A DNA stretch of 64,000 bases from Flavobacterium aquariorum (GCF_003254745.1 NZ_QKXH01000003.1:186001-250000), one strand, 5' to 3'; shown: positions 8,555 through 17,772, numbered from the stretch's first letter. A program made the numbers and translations. Notes: generated by a model not told the origin, from the letters alone.

Positions 8555-9118
8555 ATGACTCAAAACGATCAATGGGAAACCGAAATAGATCTTTTAAAAA
8601 CAATTATATCCAAAACTGAATTGGTTGAAACCAACAAATGGGGCGGTTGCGTGTACGTATACAACAACAAAAATGTAATTGGAGTTGGAGGATTCAAAAA
8701 TTTTTTTACACTTTGGTTTTTCAACGGTGCATTTTTAAAAGATGAAAAGAAAAATCTGATTAATGCTAACGAAGGAGTTACCAAATCATTGAGACAATGG
8801 CGTTTTACATCCAAGGAAGAAATTAACGAAATAGAGATTTTAGACTATATTCAGGAAGCTATAGAAAATGAAAAAGAGGGAAAAATAATCAAGCCTGAAA
8901 AAACAAAAACTGAAACTAAAATACCAACACTATTGCAAAACGAATTAGATTCTGATAGCGATTTAAAAGAAGCTTTCCTGAAATTCAGTCCTTATAAACA
9001 AAAGGAATTTGTGGAGTATATAGAAACAGCAAAACGCGAAGAAACTAAACTTTCCAGAATTGAAAAGATAAAACTAATGATTTTAAACAATATTGGTTTA
9101 AATGATAAATACAGATAG
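8555..9118 (+). CDS. YdeI/OmdA-type protein with DUF1801-like N-terminus
   Basis: 187-aa cytoplasmic protein. The N-terminal half (ETNKWGGCVYVYNNKNVIGVG through FFTLWFFNGAFL) fits the DUF1801 beta-rich fold. The C-terminal part, LLQNELDSDSDLKEAFLKFSPYKQKEFVEYIETAKREETKLSRIEK, is the bacteriocin-resistance/OmdA-like helical region with the typical FxxxSPYKQKEFVEYIxxAKR pattern. The biochemical role of the family is unknown. It sits 16 bp after pepT, probably in the same transcript, and is followed by a strong terminator. Confidence 0.85.
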   Translation: MTQNDQWETEIDLLKTIISKTELVETNKWGGCVYVYNNKNVIGVGGFKNFFTLWFFNGAFLKDEKKNLINANEGVTKSLRQWRFTSKEEINEIEILDYIQEAIENEKEGKIIKPEKTKTETKIPTLLQNELDSDSDLKEAFLKFSPYKQKEFVEYIETAKREETKLSRIEKIKLMILNNIGLNDKYR

Positions 9119-9140
9119 TTAAGTAAAATTCCAATACAGA

Positions 9141-9179
9141 AATCTCAAATTCCATCGCATCGGAATTTGGGATTTTTTT
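9141..9179 (+). terminator. Rho-independent terminator
   Basis: 13-bp stem (AATCTCAAATTCC / GGAATTTGGGATT, one wobble) followed by seven T. Confidence 0.9.
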
Positions 9180-9270
9180 GTTCAAAGCGCTAATTTTTTC
9201 GCCTCTATAAACTAAATCTAACCATTTAAAAATCAGCAAAATATTAACATTACAACTTCCAAATATTCAT

Positions 9271-9278
9271 TATATTTG
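9271..9278 (+). promoter_or_regulatory. -7 element TATATTTG
   Basis: Fits TAnnTTTG; a transcript from here would have a leader of about 100 nt before the Lys-rich protein gene. Confidence 0.5.
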
Positions 9279-9382
9279 TTAATACAAAACCGACAATTAA
9301 TTAATGCCAAATGATTTAGAAGAACACAACTCCACGTCTTGAATACAAATAAAGTAATTAATAACCCATCAATAGTACTATT

Positions 9383-9961
9383 ATGATAGAAAAAAAAGAC
9401 GAAAAAGCAATTCCAGAAAAAGTAGTCAGTCCCGATAAGGCAAAAGAAGAAAAACCAGAAATTAGTAAACCTGCCGTTGTAAAACCGAGAACAACAAGAT
9501 CAACCGTTGCCAGAGCAACAACCACAAAGCCCACAACTGTAAAAACAGTGGTACCTAAGACAACAACAACTGTTGCAAGTGCCAAAACAAAACCGACAGT
9601 TGTAAAATCAACTGCTACACGAAGCACAACAAGGTCCAGCAGAGCCAAAGTCACTGCCCCTGCAACTGGAATTGTAAAAAGCGACATTAAAGTCCCTACT
9701 GCTGGAAAAACGGAAACAGAAGCAGCATCTGTAATAACTCAAGAGGAAGATAAAAAGAAAAAGAAAAAAAAATCAAAAATGAAGGAAAAAGAAAAAGAGA
9801 AAGCAAAAAAAGCCAAGGCTAAAGAAAAAGCCAAGAAAAAAGCAAAAAAAGCTAAGAAATTAAAAAAAGAGAAAGCAAAAAAAGCCAAGCTAAAAGCTAA
9901 AATCAAAGAGAAAAAAGCTAAAGCTAAAGCTAAAAAAGCCAAAAAGAGTAAGAAAAAATAA
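9383..9961 (+). CDS. Histone H1-like Lys/Ala-rich basic protein
   Basis: 192 aa in three segments: an acidic-basic N-terminus (to about residue 35), a Thr/Val/Ala/Lys-rich middle with TTK, TVVK and RSTTRS units (about 36-110), and a tail from about residue 124 made almost only of Lys and Ala (KAKKAKAKEKAKKKAKKAKK-type). The composition resembles histone H1 C-terminal tails and bacterial H1-like proteins, which bind nucleic acid nonspecifically. There is no signal peptide or folded domain. A nucleoid or RNA-associated role is an inference from composition only. The gene is monocistronic and convergent with yajC, sharing a bidirectional terminator. Confidence 0.75.
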   Translation: MIEKKDEKAIPEKVVSPDKAKEEKPEISKPAVVKPRTTRSTVARATTTKPTTVKTVVPKTTTTVASAKTKPTVVKSTATRSTTRSSRAKVTAPATGIVKSDIKVPTAGKTETEAASVITQEEDKKKKKKKSKMKEKEKEKAKKAKAKEKAKKKAKKAKKLKKEKAKKAKLKAKIKEKKAKAKAKKAKKSKKK

Positions 9962-9980
9962 TACTGAATTCCAAATAAAA

Positions 9981-10020
9981 AAATCCCAAATTCCAATTAG
10001 AAAATCGGAATTTGGGATTT
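9981..10020. terminator. Bidirectional terminator between Lys-rich gene and yajC
   Basis: 14-bp stem AAATCCCAAATTCC / GGAATTTGGGATTT, with A-runs on the left and a T-rich flank on the right, so it can serve both convergent genes. The stem closely resembles the one at 9141-9179. Confidence 0.85.
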
Positions 10021-10040
10021 TAAATTTTATAGTTTCTTGA

Positions 10041-10316
10041 CTACTCTTTTTTATTCAAAGTTGCACTTAATTCCATAGAAATTGAAGAACGCTCCATTTT
10101 CAATTTTCCAGCCATTGTTTCAATAACTACAGTAGAATCAGCAATTTCTGATATCTTCCCGTGAATACCACTTTTGGTAATTATTTTATCCCCTACTTTC
10201 AAAGCGCTTTCAAATTCTCTTTCGTTTTTTGCACGTTTTTGTTGCGGTCTGATCATAAAGAAATAAATAACCACAAACATTAATAGAAATGGTAAAAACT
10301 GTTGTAATTGTCCCAT
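10041..10316 (-). CDS. yajC: Preprotein translocase subunit YajC
   Basis: 91-aa single-span membrane protein of the SecDF-YajC accessory complex. A TM segment FLPFLLMFVVIYFFM (about residues 7-21) is followed by the family hallmark IRPQQKRAKNEREF and then a small soluble domain with GDKIITKSGIHGKISEI and VVIETMAGKLKMERSSI. Length is typical. It follows nusB on the same strand with a 61-bp gap, a neighbour arrangement common in Bacteroidota, and is probably cotranscribed with it. Confidence 0.96.
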   Translation of the reverse strand: MGQLQQFLPFLLMFVVIYFFMIRPQQKRAKNEREFESALKVGDKIITKSGIHGKISEIADSTVVIETMAGKLKMERSSISMELSATLNKKE

Positions 10317-10377
10317 AATTTAAAATTTAGTTTTTGTTAATTGTTTTTATTTTATTGTAAAATTTAGAATTTAATTT

Positions 10378-11322
10378 TTACATCAAACCTCTTCCGATTT
10401 TCACAATTCTTTTATTTGCTTCAAGCTCTTTTACCAAATTATCTAATATTCCATTGATAAAAATACTACTCTTTGGTGTTGAATACTCTTTGGCCAATTC
10501 CAGATACTCATTCAAAGTTACTTTCACTGGGATAGAAGGGAATTTCAAGAACTCACATATAGCCATTTTAAGGATAATAGTATCAATTTCGGCAATACGT
10601 TCACTGTCCCAATTTGGTGTTTTGTCAACATATTCTTTGGCCAGTTCGGTTTCGTTTAAAACTGTTTTTCTAAACAAATCTTTTACATAAGCCTTATCTT
10701 CATTGTCCTTGTATAATTTCGGAACTCTGAAGTTATCGTCTTCGCCTTGTTTAATTGCCTTTAACTGTTTGATGATATGAGTGTTTACCAAAGGAATATC
10801 GTCAATCCAAGTCAATTTATCATCTTCCAGATATTCATATAATTTTTCGTTAGGAACAATAACATCCGTAAATATATCAACGATAAAATCTTTGTCTTCT
10901 TCAAAAGTGTTTACCTCGTTACTCATGTATTTAGCATACAAGTCACTTTCTTTTATAGCATTCAAAAGAAGAATAATATAATCATCATTTAAAGTCCAAT
11001 TGTTAATCGAACGATTTTCTAGAGCTATGCTAAGGGAATTATTTTCGGCAAGAATTTGAAAAATACTGTTTTTAATGAATTTTTCATTTGGATTACGCTC
11101 TTCTTTAGTAGCCAAATGTTTTTGGCTCGACAGATGTAAAAAAACAGTTTCCTTTTTACATATTTCTATCAGCGAAGAAAGCATGATAAGGTATAAATCT
11201 TGAATGGCGTCAATACTATAAAAAAGAAATTTTTCTTCTTTTTCCAGATTATCAGAACCGTTTTGATGCATCGCATAAATGGATTGCATGACTTTAACGC
11301 GGATGTGTCTTCTATTTACCAC
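10378..11322 (-). CDS. nusB: Transcription antitermination factor NusB, long Bacteroidota form
   Basis: Binds boxA RNA with S10 (NusE) to promote rRNA antitermination. About 314 aa; the canonical NusB domain is the C-terminal half (SERIAEIDTIILKMAICEFL, PSIPVKVTLNEYLELAKEYS, SSIFINGILDNLVKEL), and the N-terminal half, beginning NRRHIRVKVMQSIYAMHQ, is the extension usual in this phylum. I chose the GTG at 11322 because homologs begin just before NRRHIR, and because a -7 box (TAGTTTTG on the minus strand, 11357-11350) lies downstream of the alternative ATG at 11367, which would leave that ATG untranscribed. yajC follows. Confidence 0.93.
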   Translation of the reverse strand: MVNRRHIRVKVMQSIYAMHQNGSDNLEKEEKFLFYSIDAIQDLYLIMLSSLIEICKKETVFLHLSSQKHLATKEERNPNEKFIKNSIFQILAENNSLSIALENRSINNWTLNDDYIILLLNAIKESDLYAKYMSNEVNTFEEDKDFIVDIFTDVIVPNEKLYEYLEDDKLTWIDDIPLVNTHIIKQLKAIKQGEDDNFRVPKLYKDNEDKAYVKDLFRKTVLNETELAKEYVDKTPNWDSERIAEIDTIILKMAICEFLKFPSIPVKVTLNEYLELAKEYSTPKSSIFINGILDNLVKELEANKRIVKIGRGLM

Positions 11323-11349
11323 CTTGTAAGAACTTTTTAAATTAGTTTG

Positions 11350-11357
11350 CAAAACTA
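11350..11357 (-). promoter_or_regulatory. -7 element TAGTTTTG upstream of nusB
   Basis: Fits TAnnTTTG on the minus strand, 28 bp before the GTG start. It lies inside the reading frame of the longer ATG start, which argues against that start. Confidence 0.55.
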
Positions 11358-11448
11358 AGAATTTCATCGCTCAAATGAAAATTTATAGCTGCTTTATTTG
11401 ATATAGTTTTCAGTCGCAGTCGCAGTTTTCAATTGAACATAAAATTAA

Positions 11449-11491
11449 AGTCCCAATTTTCAATCCAAAATTAGGATCTCAAACTGGGACT
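11449..11491 (-). terminator. Hairpin after leucine dehydrogenase gene
   Basis: AGTCCCA / TGGGACT arms enclose a second small stem AATTTT / AAAATT. It lies about 20 bases past the dehydrogenase stop and is terminator-like, with an A/T-rich but imperfect U-run. Confidence 0.5.
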
Positions 11492-11510
11492 ATAAACTGT
11501 AAACTGTAAA

Positions 11511-12617
11511 TTATTTTTTACTGTTTTCTATCTTTCTTAAATCGATACGATTCTGTGCAATAGTCAAAGCAGCTTGATGAGTCGTTATACCATTTGCAAC
11601 AGCGTAATCAAAAATTTCCAATGTCGTATTGTAGATATTTTCAGTTTTACGCATAATCTCTGCTTTGTCGTAGTGAGCTAACTCAGCATAAACATTGATA
11701 ATTCCACCAGCATTAATCAAGAAATCTGGAGCATAAAGAATACCTCTTTCTTGCAAAATCAATCCGTGTGTATTTTCGTTAGCCAATTGATTATTGGCAG
11801 CACCAGCAATCACTTTTGCCTTAATTTTATTTACGGTAGCATCGTTAATTGTTGCTCCCATGGCACAAGGCGCATAAATATCAACATCGGCGCTATATAA
11901 ATCGTCACCAGTAAATATTTGAGCCCCATACTTTGTTGCTACTTCATACAATTTTTCTTCATTGATATCAGCAATAATAACTTGAGCTCCTTCTTTAGTC
12001 AAATACTCAACCAAAGTTTCACCTACATGTCCAATACCTTGAACCAATATTTTTTTTCCTTCTAATTTTTCAGAACCAAATTGTTGTTTTGCAGCCGCTT
12101 TCATTCCCATGTAAACCCCAAAAGCTGTAACTGGAGAAGGATTACCTGCCCCACCTCTTTCTTCTGAAATCCCTGTCACATAAGGTGTAACATCTCTTAC
12201 CAAATCCATGTCTGAAGTTTCCATTCCAACATCTTCAGCAGTAATATATCTTCCACTTAGAGAATGTACAAATTCTCCAAATTTACGCATCAATTCTGGA
12301 GTTTTTTGAGTTTTGGCATCACCCATAATAACTGCTTTTCCTCCACCAATATTCAATCCTGTAATTGCAGCTTTATAAGTCATCCCTCTAGATAGACGCA
12401 AAACATCATTTAAAGCTTCCCATTCATTAGCATAATTAAACATACGGGTTCCTCCTAATGCAGGCCCCATAACCGAATTATGAATACCAATAATTGCTTT
12501 TAATCCTGTATCTTTGTCGTTACAAAAAACAATTTGCTCGTGATCATTAAAAGACAATTGTCCAAAAACTGGATCCATTTTTTGAAGTTCTTTTCCAGTG
12601 GTAACAGTAGCATCCAT
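11511..12617 (-). CDS. Leucine dehydrogenase (Glu/Leu/Phe/Val dehydrogenase family)
   Basis: NAD-dependent oxidative deamination of branched-chain amino acids to 2-oxo acids. The substrate domain has GPALGGTRMFNY, LSRGMTYKAAITGLNIGGGKAVI (catalytic Lys in the GGGKAVI region) and TAEDVGM; the Rossmann domain has VQGIGHVGETLVEYL and VIIADIN, then APCAMGATIND and GAANNQL. Length 368 aa matches leucine dehydrogenases rather than the longer glutamate enzymes. It is monocistronic on the minus strand, divergent from the ABC exporter. It likely links amino-acid catabolism to precursors of the iso-branched fatty acids typical of flavobacteria, which is an inference from physiology. Confidence 0.92.
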   Translation of the reverse strand: MDATVTTGKELQKMDPVFGQLSFNDHEQIVFCNDKDTGLKAIIGIHNSVMGPALGGTRMFNYANEWEALNDVLRLSRGMTYKAAITGLNIGGGKAVIMGDAKTQKTPELMRKFGEFVHSLSGRYITAEDVGMETSDMDLVRDVTPYVTGISEERGGAGNPSPVTAFGVYMGMKAAAKQQFGSEKLEGKKILVQGIGHVGETLVEYLTKEGAQVIIADINEEKLYEVATKYGAQIFTGDDLYSADVDIYAPCAMGATINDATVNKIKAKVIAGAANNQLANENTHGLILQERGILYAPDFLINAGGIINVYAELAHYDKAEIMRKTENIYNTTLEIFDYAVANGITTHQAALTIAQNRIDLRKIENSKK

Positions 12618-12819
12618 AGTACTATTTTTTTTTAGTTAAAAATTACGAATTTATCAAAAAGACAAACCAAACATACGTAAAAAATAAACATACAGCATTA
12701 AATTTATTTAAAAATAAATATCTGTCAATAATTTAGAACAAATTATTTTTTAACCCAATTGTTAAAATTCAGACATTAAATAAAAAACAAAAACAATTCA
12801 ATAGCGAATCTCTTATAAC

Positions 12820-14580
12820 ATGAAAGAATTACGATATTTAAACAAATATTTCATTAAGTATAAATACAGCTTTTCACTTGGTATTATTATCACCATAATC
12901 GCACAAATATTTTCCTTATTTACTCCAAAATTAATCAGTAAGTCCTTTAATCAAATTGAGGCTTTTGCCAAAAGTAAATCAGTAGACACCAGTGTTATAA
13001 GCCAAGAATTAATTTCGAATATCTTATTAATTATTGCAACGACCATCATAGCTGGTTTCCTTACCTTCCTGATGCGACAAACTTTGATTGTAATGTCCCG
13101 TCATATCGAATTCGATTTAAAAAATGAAGTTTTTCGTCAATATGAAAATCTATCTCAAAATTTTTACAAACAAAACCGAACAGGTGATTTAATGAATCGC
13201 ATAAGCGAAGACGTTTCCAAAGTAAGAATGTATGTTGGCCCTGCTGTTATGTATACCATAAATACCTTTATCCGTTTTGCCATCGTAATTGGATATATGT
13301 ACAATGTGTCGCCAAGATTGACTTTATATACTATTTTACCATTACCTATATTATCCTATTGCATCTTCAAATTAAGCTCTGAAATCAATAAAAGATCTAC
13401 AACTTTTCAACAATATTTATCCAAAGTTTCCAGTTATACCCAAGAAGTTTTTTCGGGAATACGAGTTATAAAAGCCTATTCATTAGAAGATCAGCATCAG
13501 TCCAACATTAACGATTTGGCCAATGAAAGCAAAAGCAAAAGCTTAAGTTTAGCAAAAGTCCAATCTCTTTTCGGCCCTTTAATGATTGCCCTGATTGGTG
13601 TCAGTAACTTAATTGTAATTTATTTTGGCGGTTTGATGTACATTCACGGCACCATCAAAAGTATCGGTACTATTGCAGAATTTATTTTATATGTAAATAT
13701 GCTAACCTGGCCAGTAGCTTCCTTGGGATGGGTCTCCTCCATGGTTCAAGAAGCAGAAGCTTCACAAAAAAGACTGAATGAATTTTTGAAAATAGAACCA
13801 GAAATACAGAATAAAAATACTCATAGATCAAAAATAGAAGGCAGTATCACATTTGACAATGTGAGTTACACCTACGAAGACACTCAAATAAAGGCTCTTC
13901 AGAATGTAAGTTTTACTGTTCATAAAGGAGAAACTCTGGCAATTTTAGGAAAAACAGGTTCTGGAAAATCAACCGTTTTGGCCTTGTTATCCCGATTATA
14001 TGATGTAACCAGTGGCCAAATTTTGATAGACAATCATGAAATTAGTCAACTCAACTTGTTTGATTTGCGCAACAGTATTGGGGTGGTTCCCCAAGATGCC
14101 TTTTTATTTTCAGACACCATCAAAAACAACATCAAGTTTGGAAAAGAAGATGCTACCGATCAAGAAGTCGAAGCAGTGGCAAAAAGCGCTGTTGTTCATG
14201 ACAACATTATCGGTTTTAACAAAGGATACGACACCATATTGGGAGAAAGAGGAATTACACTTTCCGGTGGGCAAAAACAACGCGTCTCTATCGCCAGGGC
14301 GATTATAAAGAATCCAGAAATTTTACTTTTTGACGATTGCCTATCTGCTGTTGATACCGAAACCGAAGAGGCCATTTTGAATAATTTATATCAAATATGC
14401 AAGAACAAAACTACCATAATAGTAAGTCATAGGGTTTCTTCTGCAAAAAATGCAGATAAAATTATCATTCTTGAAGATGGAAAGATAATTGAACAAGGCA
14501 CTCATAATCAATTAATAAACCAAGACGGATATTATGCAGCGCTTTATTTAAAGCAACTTTCGGAAAAAGAATTGCTTTAA
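12820..14580 (+). CDS. ABC exporter, MsbA/multidrug type (fused TM and ATPase domains)
   Basis: Half-transporter of 586 aa that would work as a homodimer in the inner membrane. Residues 1-320 are a type IV ABC transmembrane domain (six helices, first at about 20-37, with the coupling pattern RTGDLMNRISEDV). The ATPase domain has Walker A GKTGSGKST at about 377-385, the Q-loop VPQDAFLFSDTI, signature LSGGQ at about 480, Walker B ILLFDDC and the H-switch SHR. The Walker B is followed by Cys (DDC rather than DE-type), so the usual catalytic Glu is replaced by Asp/Cys as in some lipid exporters. Substrate unknown; lipid or drug is likely. Confidence 0.92.
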   Translation: MKELRYLNKYFIKYKYSFSLGIIITIIAQIFSLFTPKLISKSFNQIEAFAKSKSVDTSVISQELISNILLIIATTIIAGFLTFLMRQTLIVMSRHIEFDLKNEVFRQYENLSQNFYKQNRTGDLMNRISEDVSKVRMYVGPAVMYTINTFIRFAIVIGYMYNVSPRLTLYTILPLPILSYCIFKLSSEINKRSTTFQQYLSKVSSYTQEVFSGIRVIKAYSLEDQHQSNINDLANESKSKSLSLAKVQSLFGPLMIALIGVSNLIVIYFGGLMYIHGTIKSIGTIAEFILYVNMLTWPVASLGWVSSMVQEAEASQKRLNEFLKIEPEIQNKNTHRSKIEGSITFDNVSYTYEDTQIKALQNVSFTVHKGETLAILGKTGSGKSTVLALLSRLYDVTSGQILIDNHEISQLNLFDLRNSIGVVPQDAFLFSDTIKNNIKFGKEDATDQEVEAVAKSAVVHDNIIGFNKGYDTILGERGITLSGGQKQRVSIARAIIKNPEILLFDDCLSAVDTETEEAILNNLYQICKNKTTIIVSHRVSSAKNADKIIILEDGKIIEQGTHNQLINQDGYYAALYLKQLSEKELL

Positions 14581-14647
14581 TTGTTGGATAATACATATAT
14601 TTTTAAGATTTTTGATTGCTATTAAATAAAAAAATGACGATAAGATT

Positions 14648-15028
14648 ATGAGAGAAAATGATATGTTAGAAAAAGAAGAAATATTTTCAAAAGTTTTAAG
14701 AGCTGGCAGAAGAACCTATTTCTTTGACGTAAGAGCTACTAAAGCCGACGATTATTATATTACGATTACCGAAAGCAAAAAATTCACGGAAGAAGACGGT
14801 TCTTTTCATTTCAAAAAACATAAAATCTATTTATACAAAGAAGATTTTACCGCTTTTTCAGAAATTCTAGAAGACATGACATCTTACGTTTTGAACCACA
14901 AAGGCGAAGAAGTAATTTCAGAAAGACACCAAAAAGATTTCAAAAAAGAATATGCTTTAGATAAAACAGACGAAGACATTGTTCCAAATACTTCTAGCTT
15001 TACTGATATCGAATTTGACGATATTTAA
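14648..15028 (+). CDS. DUF3276 / PUR-alpha-like nucleic-acid-binding protein
   Basis: 126-aa member of the Bacteroidota PUR-domain family. The core LRAGRRTYFFDVRATKADDYYITITESK, then FHFKKHKIYLYKEDFTAFSEILEDM, matches a single PUR repeat (beta-beta-beta-beta-alpha) known from the family to dimerise and bind single-stranded DNA or RNA. The C-terminal third is acidic and probably disordered. It follows the ABC exporter by 67 bp and is terminated by a strong hairpin. The in vivo target is unknown. Confidence 0.88.
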   Translation: MRENDMLEKEEIFSKVLRAGRRTYFFDVRATKADDYYITITESKKFTEEDGSFHFKKHKIYLYKEDFTAFSEILEDMTSYVLNHKGEEVISERHQKDFKKEYALDKTDEDIVPNTSSFTDIEFDDI

Positions 15029-15048
15029 TTAGAGAAAAACTTATTAAT

Positions 15049-15087
15049 AAAAGTCCAAGAATCACTTGATTTTTGGACTTTTTTTTA
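15049..15087 (+). terminator. Rho-independent terminator
   Basis: Stem AAAGTCCAA / TTGGACTTT with a short loop, followed by eight T. Confidence 0.88.
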
Positions 15088-15275
15088 TGCTTTAAAACAA
15101 TCAAAAAAAAAATCCCTATAGGAATTAAAAGCTCCATTTTGACTTTTCAAATTAAAAAACAAGAAAATACTCTAATTAAAATTTAAATAAAATATGTTGA
15201 TTATCAGTTGTTTATGCATGTTTTTAATATACTTATTTTGTACCTTTAGAAGTATTAACTTTAAATCCAGTCACA

Positions 15276-15596
15276 ATGAAAATGTTAATTAATGTTATCT
15301 TTCCTATTGAGCCTTTCAACTCAATGGTTAGAAATGGTACAGCTGGCGAAATCATTGGTCGCGTTATTGATGATATCAAACCAGAAAGCATTTATTTTTC
15401 TGAACAAGAAGGAAATAGAGGTGCGGTTATGATTGTTGATATTCCAGATTCCTCAGCAATTCCTGCTATTTGCGAACCTTGGTTTTTAAATTTTGAAGCA
15501 CATTGCGAAATTAGAATTGCAATGACACCCGATGATTTGATGAAAGCTAATCTCAACAAACTAGCTGAAAAATGGAGTGATGTTCATGCCATCTAA
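15276..15596 (+). CDS. DUF3303-like small protein (often mislabelled pantothenate synthetase)
   Basis: 106-aa cytoplasmic protein with a ferredoxin-like alternation of strands and helices: MLINVIFPIEPFNSMVRNGTAG, then PESIYFSEQEGNRGAVMIVDIPD, ending IRIAMTPDDLMKAN. From memory, close relatives in flavobacteria carry an unsupported pantothenate synthetase name; nothing of PanC (HIGH/KMSKS-type motifs) is present. The fold resembles small Dabb or muconolactone isomerase-like stress proteins. Function unknown. It stands alone between terminators; TACCTTTA at 15242-15249 is a near-consensus -7 box. Confidence 0.75.
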   Translation: MKMLINVIFPIEPFNSMVRNGTAGEIIGRVIDDIKPESIYFSEQEGNRGAVMIVDIPDSSAIPAICEPWFLNFEAHCEIRIAMTPDDLMKANLNKLAEKWSDVHAI

Positions 15597-15622
15597 ATAA
15601 AGGTGCGGCATATTAAACTTAA

Positions 15623-15662
15623 AAACCTCTTCATATAAATTGAATGAAGAGGTTTCTTTTTT
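15623..15662. terminator. Bidirectional terminator
   Basis: 11-bp stem AAACCTCTTCA / TGAAGAGGTTT with A/T tracts on both sides, between convergent genes. Confidence 0.85.
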
Positions 15663-15680
15663 AAAAAAAAATGATTTTAT

Positions 15681-16799
15681 TTACAATGATTTCCTAAACG
15701 TTTTTCTACGGCAATGCACCACTGGATTAAAATTTTTCCAAATCAATTGAATGGCTATATTATCCGACAACTCAGGAGTTCTATAACAGTACTCTATACC
15801 TTTCTCAGAAAATGTTTTATAGTATTCATTAAAAATCACTGCGGTTACTCCTTTATTTTGATAGTCCGGATGTACACCGATAAGATAAAAAACAACTTCC
15901 TTACTATTTCGTCTAGCATTCAGTAGATGCAAAAAGCCGAAAGGGAATAATTTACCATTGGCTTTCTGAAGCGCTTTAGAAAAGCTAGGCATCACAATTG
16001 CAAAAGCTACAAGATTTCCATCCTTGTCCTCCACATATTTTATGTATTCGGGATTAATGAAACTGATGTATTTTTTCTTGAAATACTCTTTTTGAACATC
16101 CGATATAGCTACAAACGAAGATAAACTAGCGTAGGATTCATTAAACAAATCAAACATTTTGTCCACATATGGCATTACGTCTTTAGTAGATTTGAAATTG
16201 ATTGGTTTTAGTTGGTATCTTTTTTTAACCAACTCATTTATTTTTTCAAAAAACTCTGGTTTGGCGTTCGCAAAAGGAAATTTATTTTCAACATATTCTT
16301 TTTCGGTCACATAACCCAATTGTTCAAAATGGGTTGCGTAATAGGGATGATTGTACCAAGTGATCATTGTTCCCAATTCGTCAAAGCCTTCTGTTAAAAC
16401 ACCAACTTTGTCCAAATTCGAAAACCCCATCGGACCTTCGACATATTCCAGATTGTTCTTTTGTCCCAGTTCATATACTTTTTCAAGCAAAGCCTTGGTA
16501 ACCGCAATATCGTCAATAACATCAAACCAGCCAAAACGAACTTTGCTTTTTTGCTGATGATTAACCTCATCCCAGTTAATGATCGTAGCAATTCTGCCTA
16601 CTATCCGATTGTTTTTGTATGCAACATAAAAATTGGCTTCGGCGCTATTAAAAGCTGGATTTTTGGTTTTATCAAATGTTTCCAATTCATCGGCAATTAT
16701 AGGCGGAACCCAATATGGATTGTCTTTGTATAAGGAAAAAGGAAATTTTATAAACTCGATTAACTCGTTTTTAGTTTTGGCTTCTTGAATGGTAATCAT
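15681..16799 (-). CDS. GNAT-like N-acetyltransferase family protein
   Basis: 372-aa cytoplasmic protein with an N-terminal GNAT-like half (ITIQEAKTKNELIEFIKFPFSLYKDNPYWVPP, then FYVAYKNNRIVGRIATI) and a second acyltransferase-like half (NLVAFAIVMPSFSKALQ, VVFYLIGVHPDYQNKGVTAVIFNEYY, a typical acetyl-CoA loop). The YKDNPYWVPP signature marks a Bacteroidota family sometimes misnamed GTP cyclohydrolase. Substrate unknown. The next gene on this strand starts 22 bp away and is probably in the same operon. Confidence 0.8.
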   Translation of the reverse strand: MITIQEAKTKNELIEFIKFPFSLYKDNPYWVPPIIADELETFDKTKNPAFNSAEANFYVAYKNNRIVGRIATIINWDEVNHQQKSKVRFGWFDVIDDIAVTKALLEKVYELGQKNNLEYVEGPMGFSNLDKVGVLTEGFDELGTMITWYNHPYYATHFEQLGYVTEKEYVENKFPFANAKPEFFEKINELVKKRYQLKPINFKSTKDVMPYVDKMFDLFNESYASLSSFVAISDVQKEYFKKKYISFINPEYIKYVEDKDGNLVAFAIVMPSFSKALQKANGKLFPFGFLHLLNARRNSKEVVFYLIGVHPDYQNKGVTAVIFNEYYKTFSEKGIEYCYRTPELSDNIAIQLIWKNFNPVVHCRRKTFRKSL

Positions 16800-16821
16800 T
16801 TTTATTTATGGGGAATTACTT

Positions 16822-17772
16822 TTATTTTTTTGTTTTTTTAAACCCCTTTTGGGTTTTGGTCTTTTTGGCCATTTTTTCGGCAGCTTCTTCTTCTTTTGTT
16901 AAAAGACGAACTTCCTTGTATCGTCCATCATAACGCCATGATATTCCAACACCTCCGTAAAGAACCGAAGGAGTATCTTTAAAATTGGTGCTTATCGAAG
17001 CATCCACCTGCATATTTCTATTGATCAAATAGGCAGCTCCACCTCGAACGATGGCATCACTATAAAAATCACTTTTTATTCCTTGATTTTCTACAAAAGC
17101 AGACCACTTTTTATTAATTCCCTTAGTCAAAGTCAAGATATAACTTAAACTAGGATAATCTGTAGTCATATAATTGGAAATGATATTGGTTACAAAAACC
17201 CAGGAGCCATCACCCAAATGATTTTGCAAAATGATAGCTACTTTTGGAGAGATCGCTGATTCTGGGGAAAAATAAAACGGATTATCGGCACCTGTAAAAT
17301 TAGCTCCGGCAAAAACAGCAACTGCTGGTATTACTTGATGCCAGTTGAATTTATGATTTGCTTTCCAGCTATACAGATTTACTTCTTTTTTATATCCCTT
17401 ATTCGGATCATAAATCAAATATTTAGCTCCCAAAACGGATTGTTTAAAATCGGCTCTATCATCAACCTGCATAGGATAGGTAAAGCTTTCATATACATAT
17501 TGAATGTCTGCAATAAACTCTAAATTCTCCAAAAATGCACCATATCGCACTTCCATATCAAATCCAATACCATTGGCATCATACTTAGACAAACTATGAC
17601 TTTCTTGAATGCCAAACACTCCTGTTTCTACTTGAAGAACCGTTTTCCCAACTGCAAAAGCCGACATGGATTCACCTGGCCTATTTGAATTAATTTCATC
17701 TGTGTGTTGCCCGTAATGAATTGTTGGAATTAAAAAAAGGGAAGCAAAAAATAATGTTTTGATATTGAACAT
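16822..17772 (-). CDS. Outer-membrane beta-barrel protein, MetA-pathway/transporter-like
   Basis: 316 aa with a signal peptide (FFASLFLIPTIHYGQ) and alternating amphipathic strands to the C-terminus (LQVETGVFGIQ, DMEVRYGAFLENLEFIADIQY, SPKVAIILQNHLGDGSW, VLYGGVGISWRYDGRY). The NRPGESMSAFAVGKTVLQVETG start is typical of the Bacteroidota proteins labelled phenol-degradation MetA or generic transporter. A Lys-rich tail (KMAKKTKTQKGFKKTKK) follows the barrel. Located in the outer membrane; cargo unknown. It lies upstream of, and is probably cotranscribed with, the GNAT-like gene. Confidence 0.78.
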   Translation of the reverse strand: MFNIKTLFFASLFLIPTIHYGQHTDEINSNRPGESMSAFAVGKTVLQVETGVFGIQESHSLSKYDANGIGFDMEVRYGAFLENLEFIADIQYVYESFTYPMQVDDRADFKQSVLGAKYLIYDPNKGYKKEVNLYSWKANHKFNWHQVIPAVAVFAGANFTGADNPFYFSPESAISPKVAIILQNHLGDGSWVFVTNIISNYMTTDYPSLSYILTLTKGINKKWSAFVENQGIKSDFYSDAIVRGGAAYLINRNMQVDASISTNFKDTPSVLYGGVGISWRYDGRYKEVRLLTKEEEAAEKMAKKTKTQKGFKKTKK

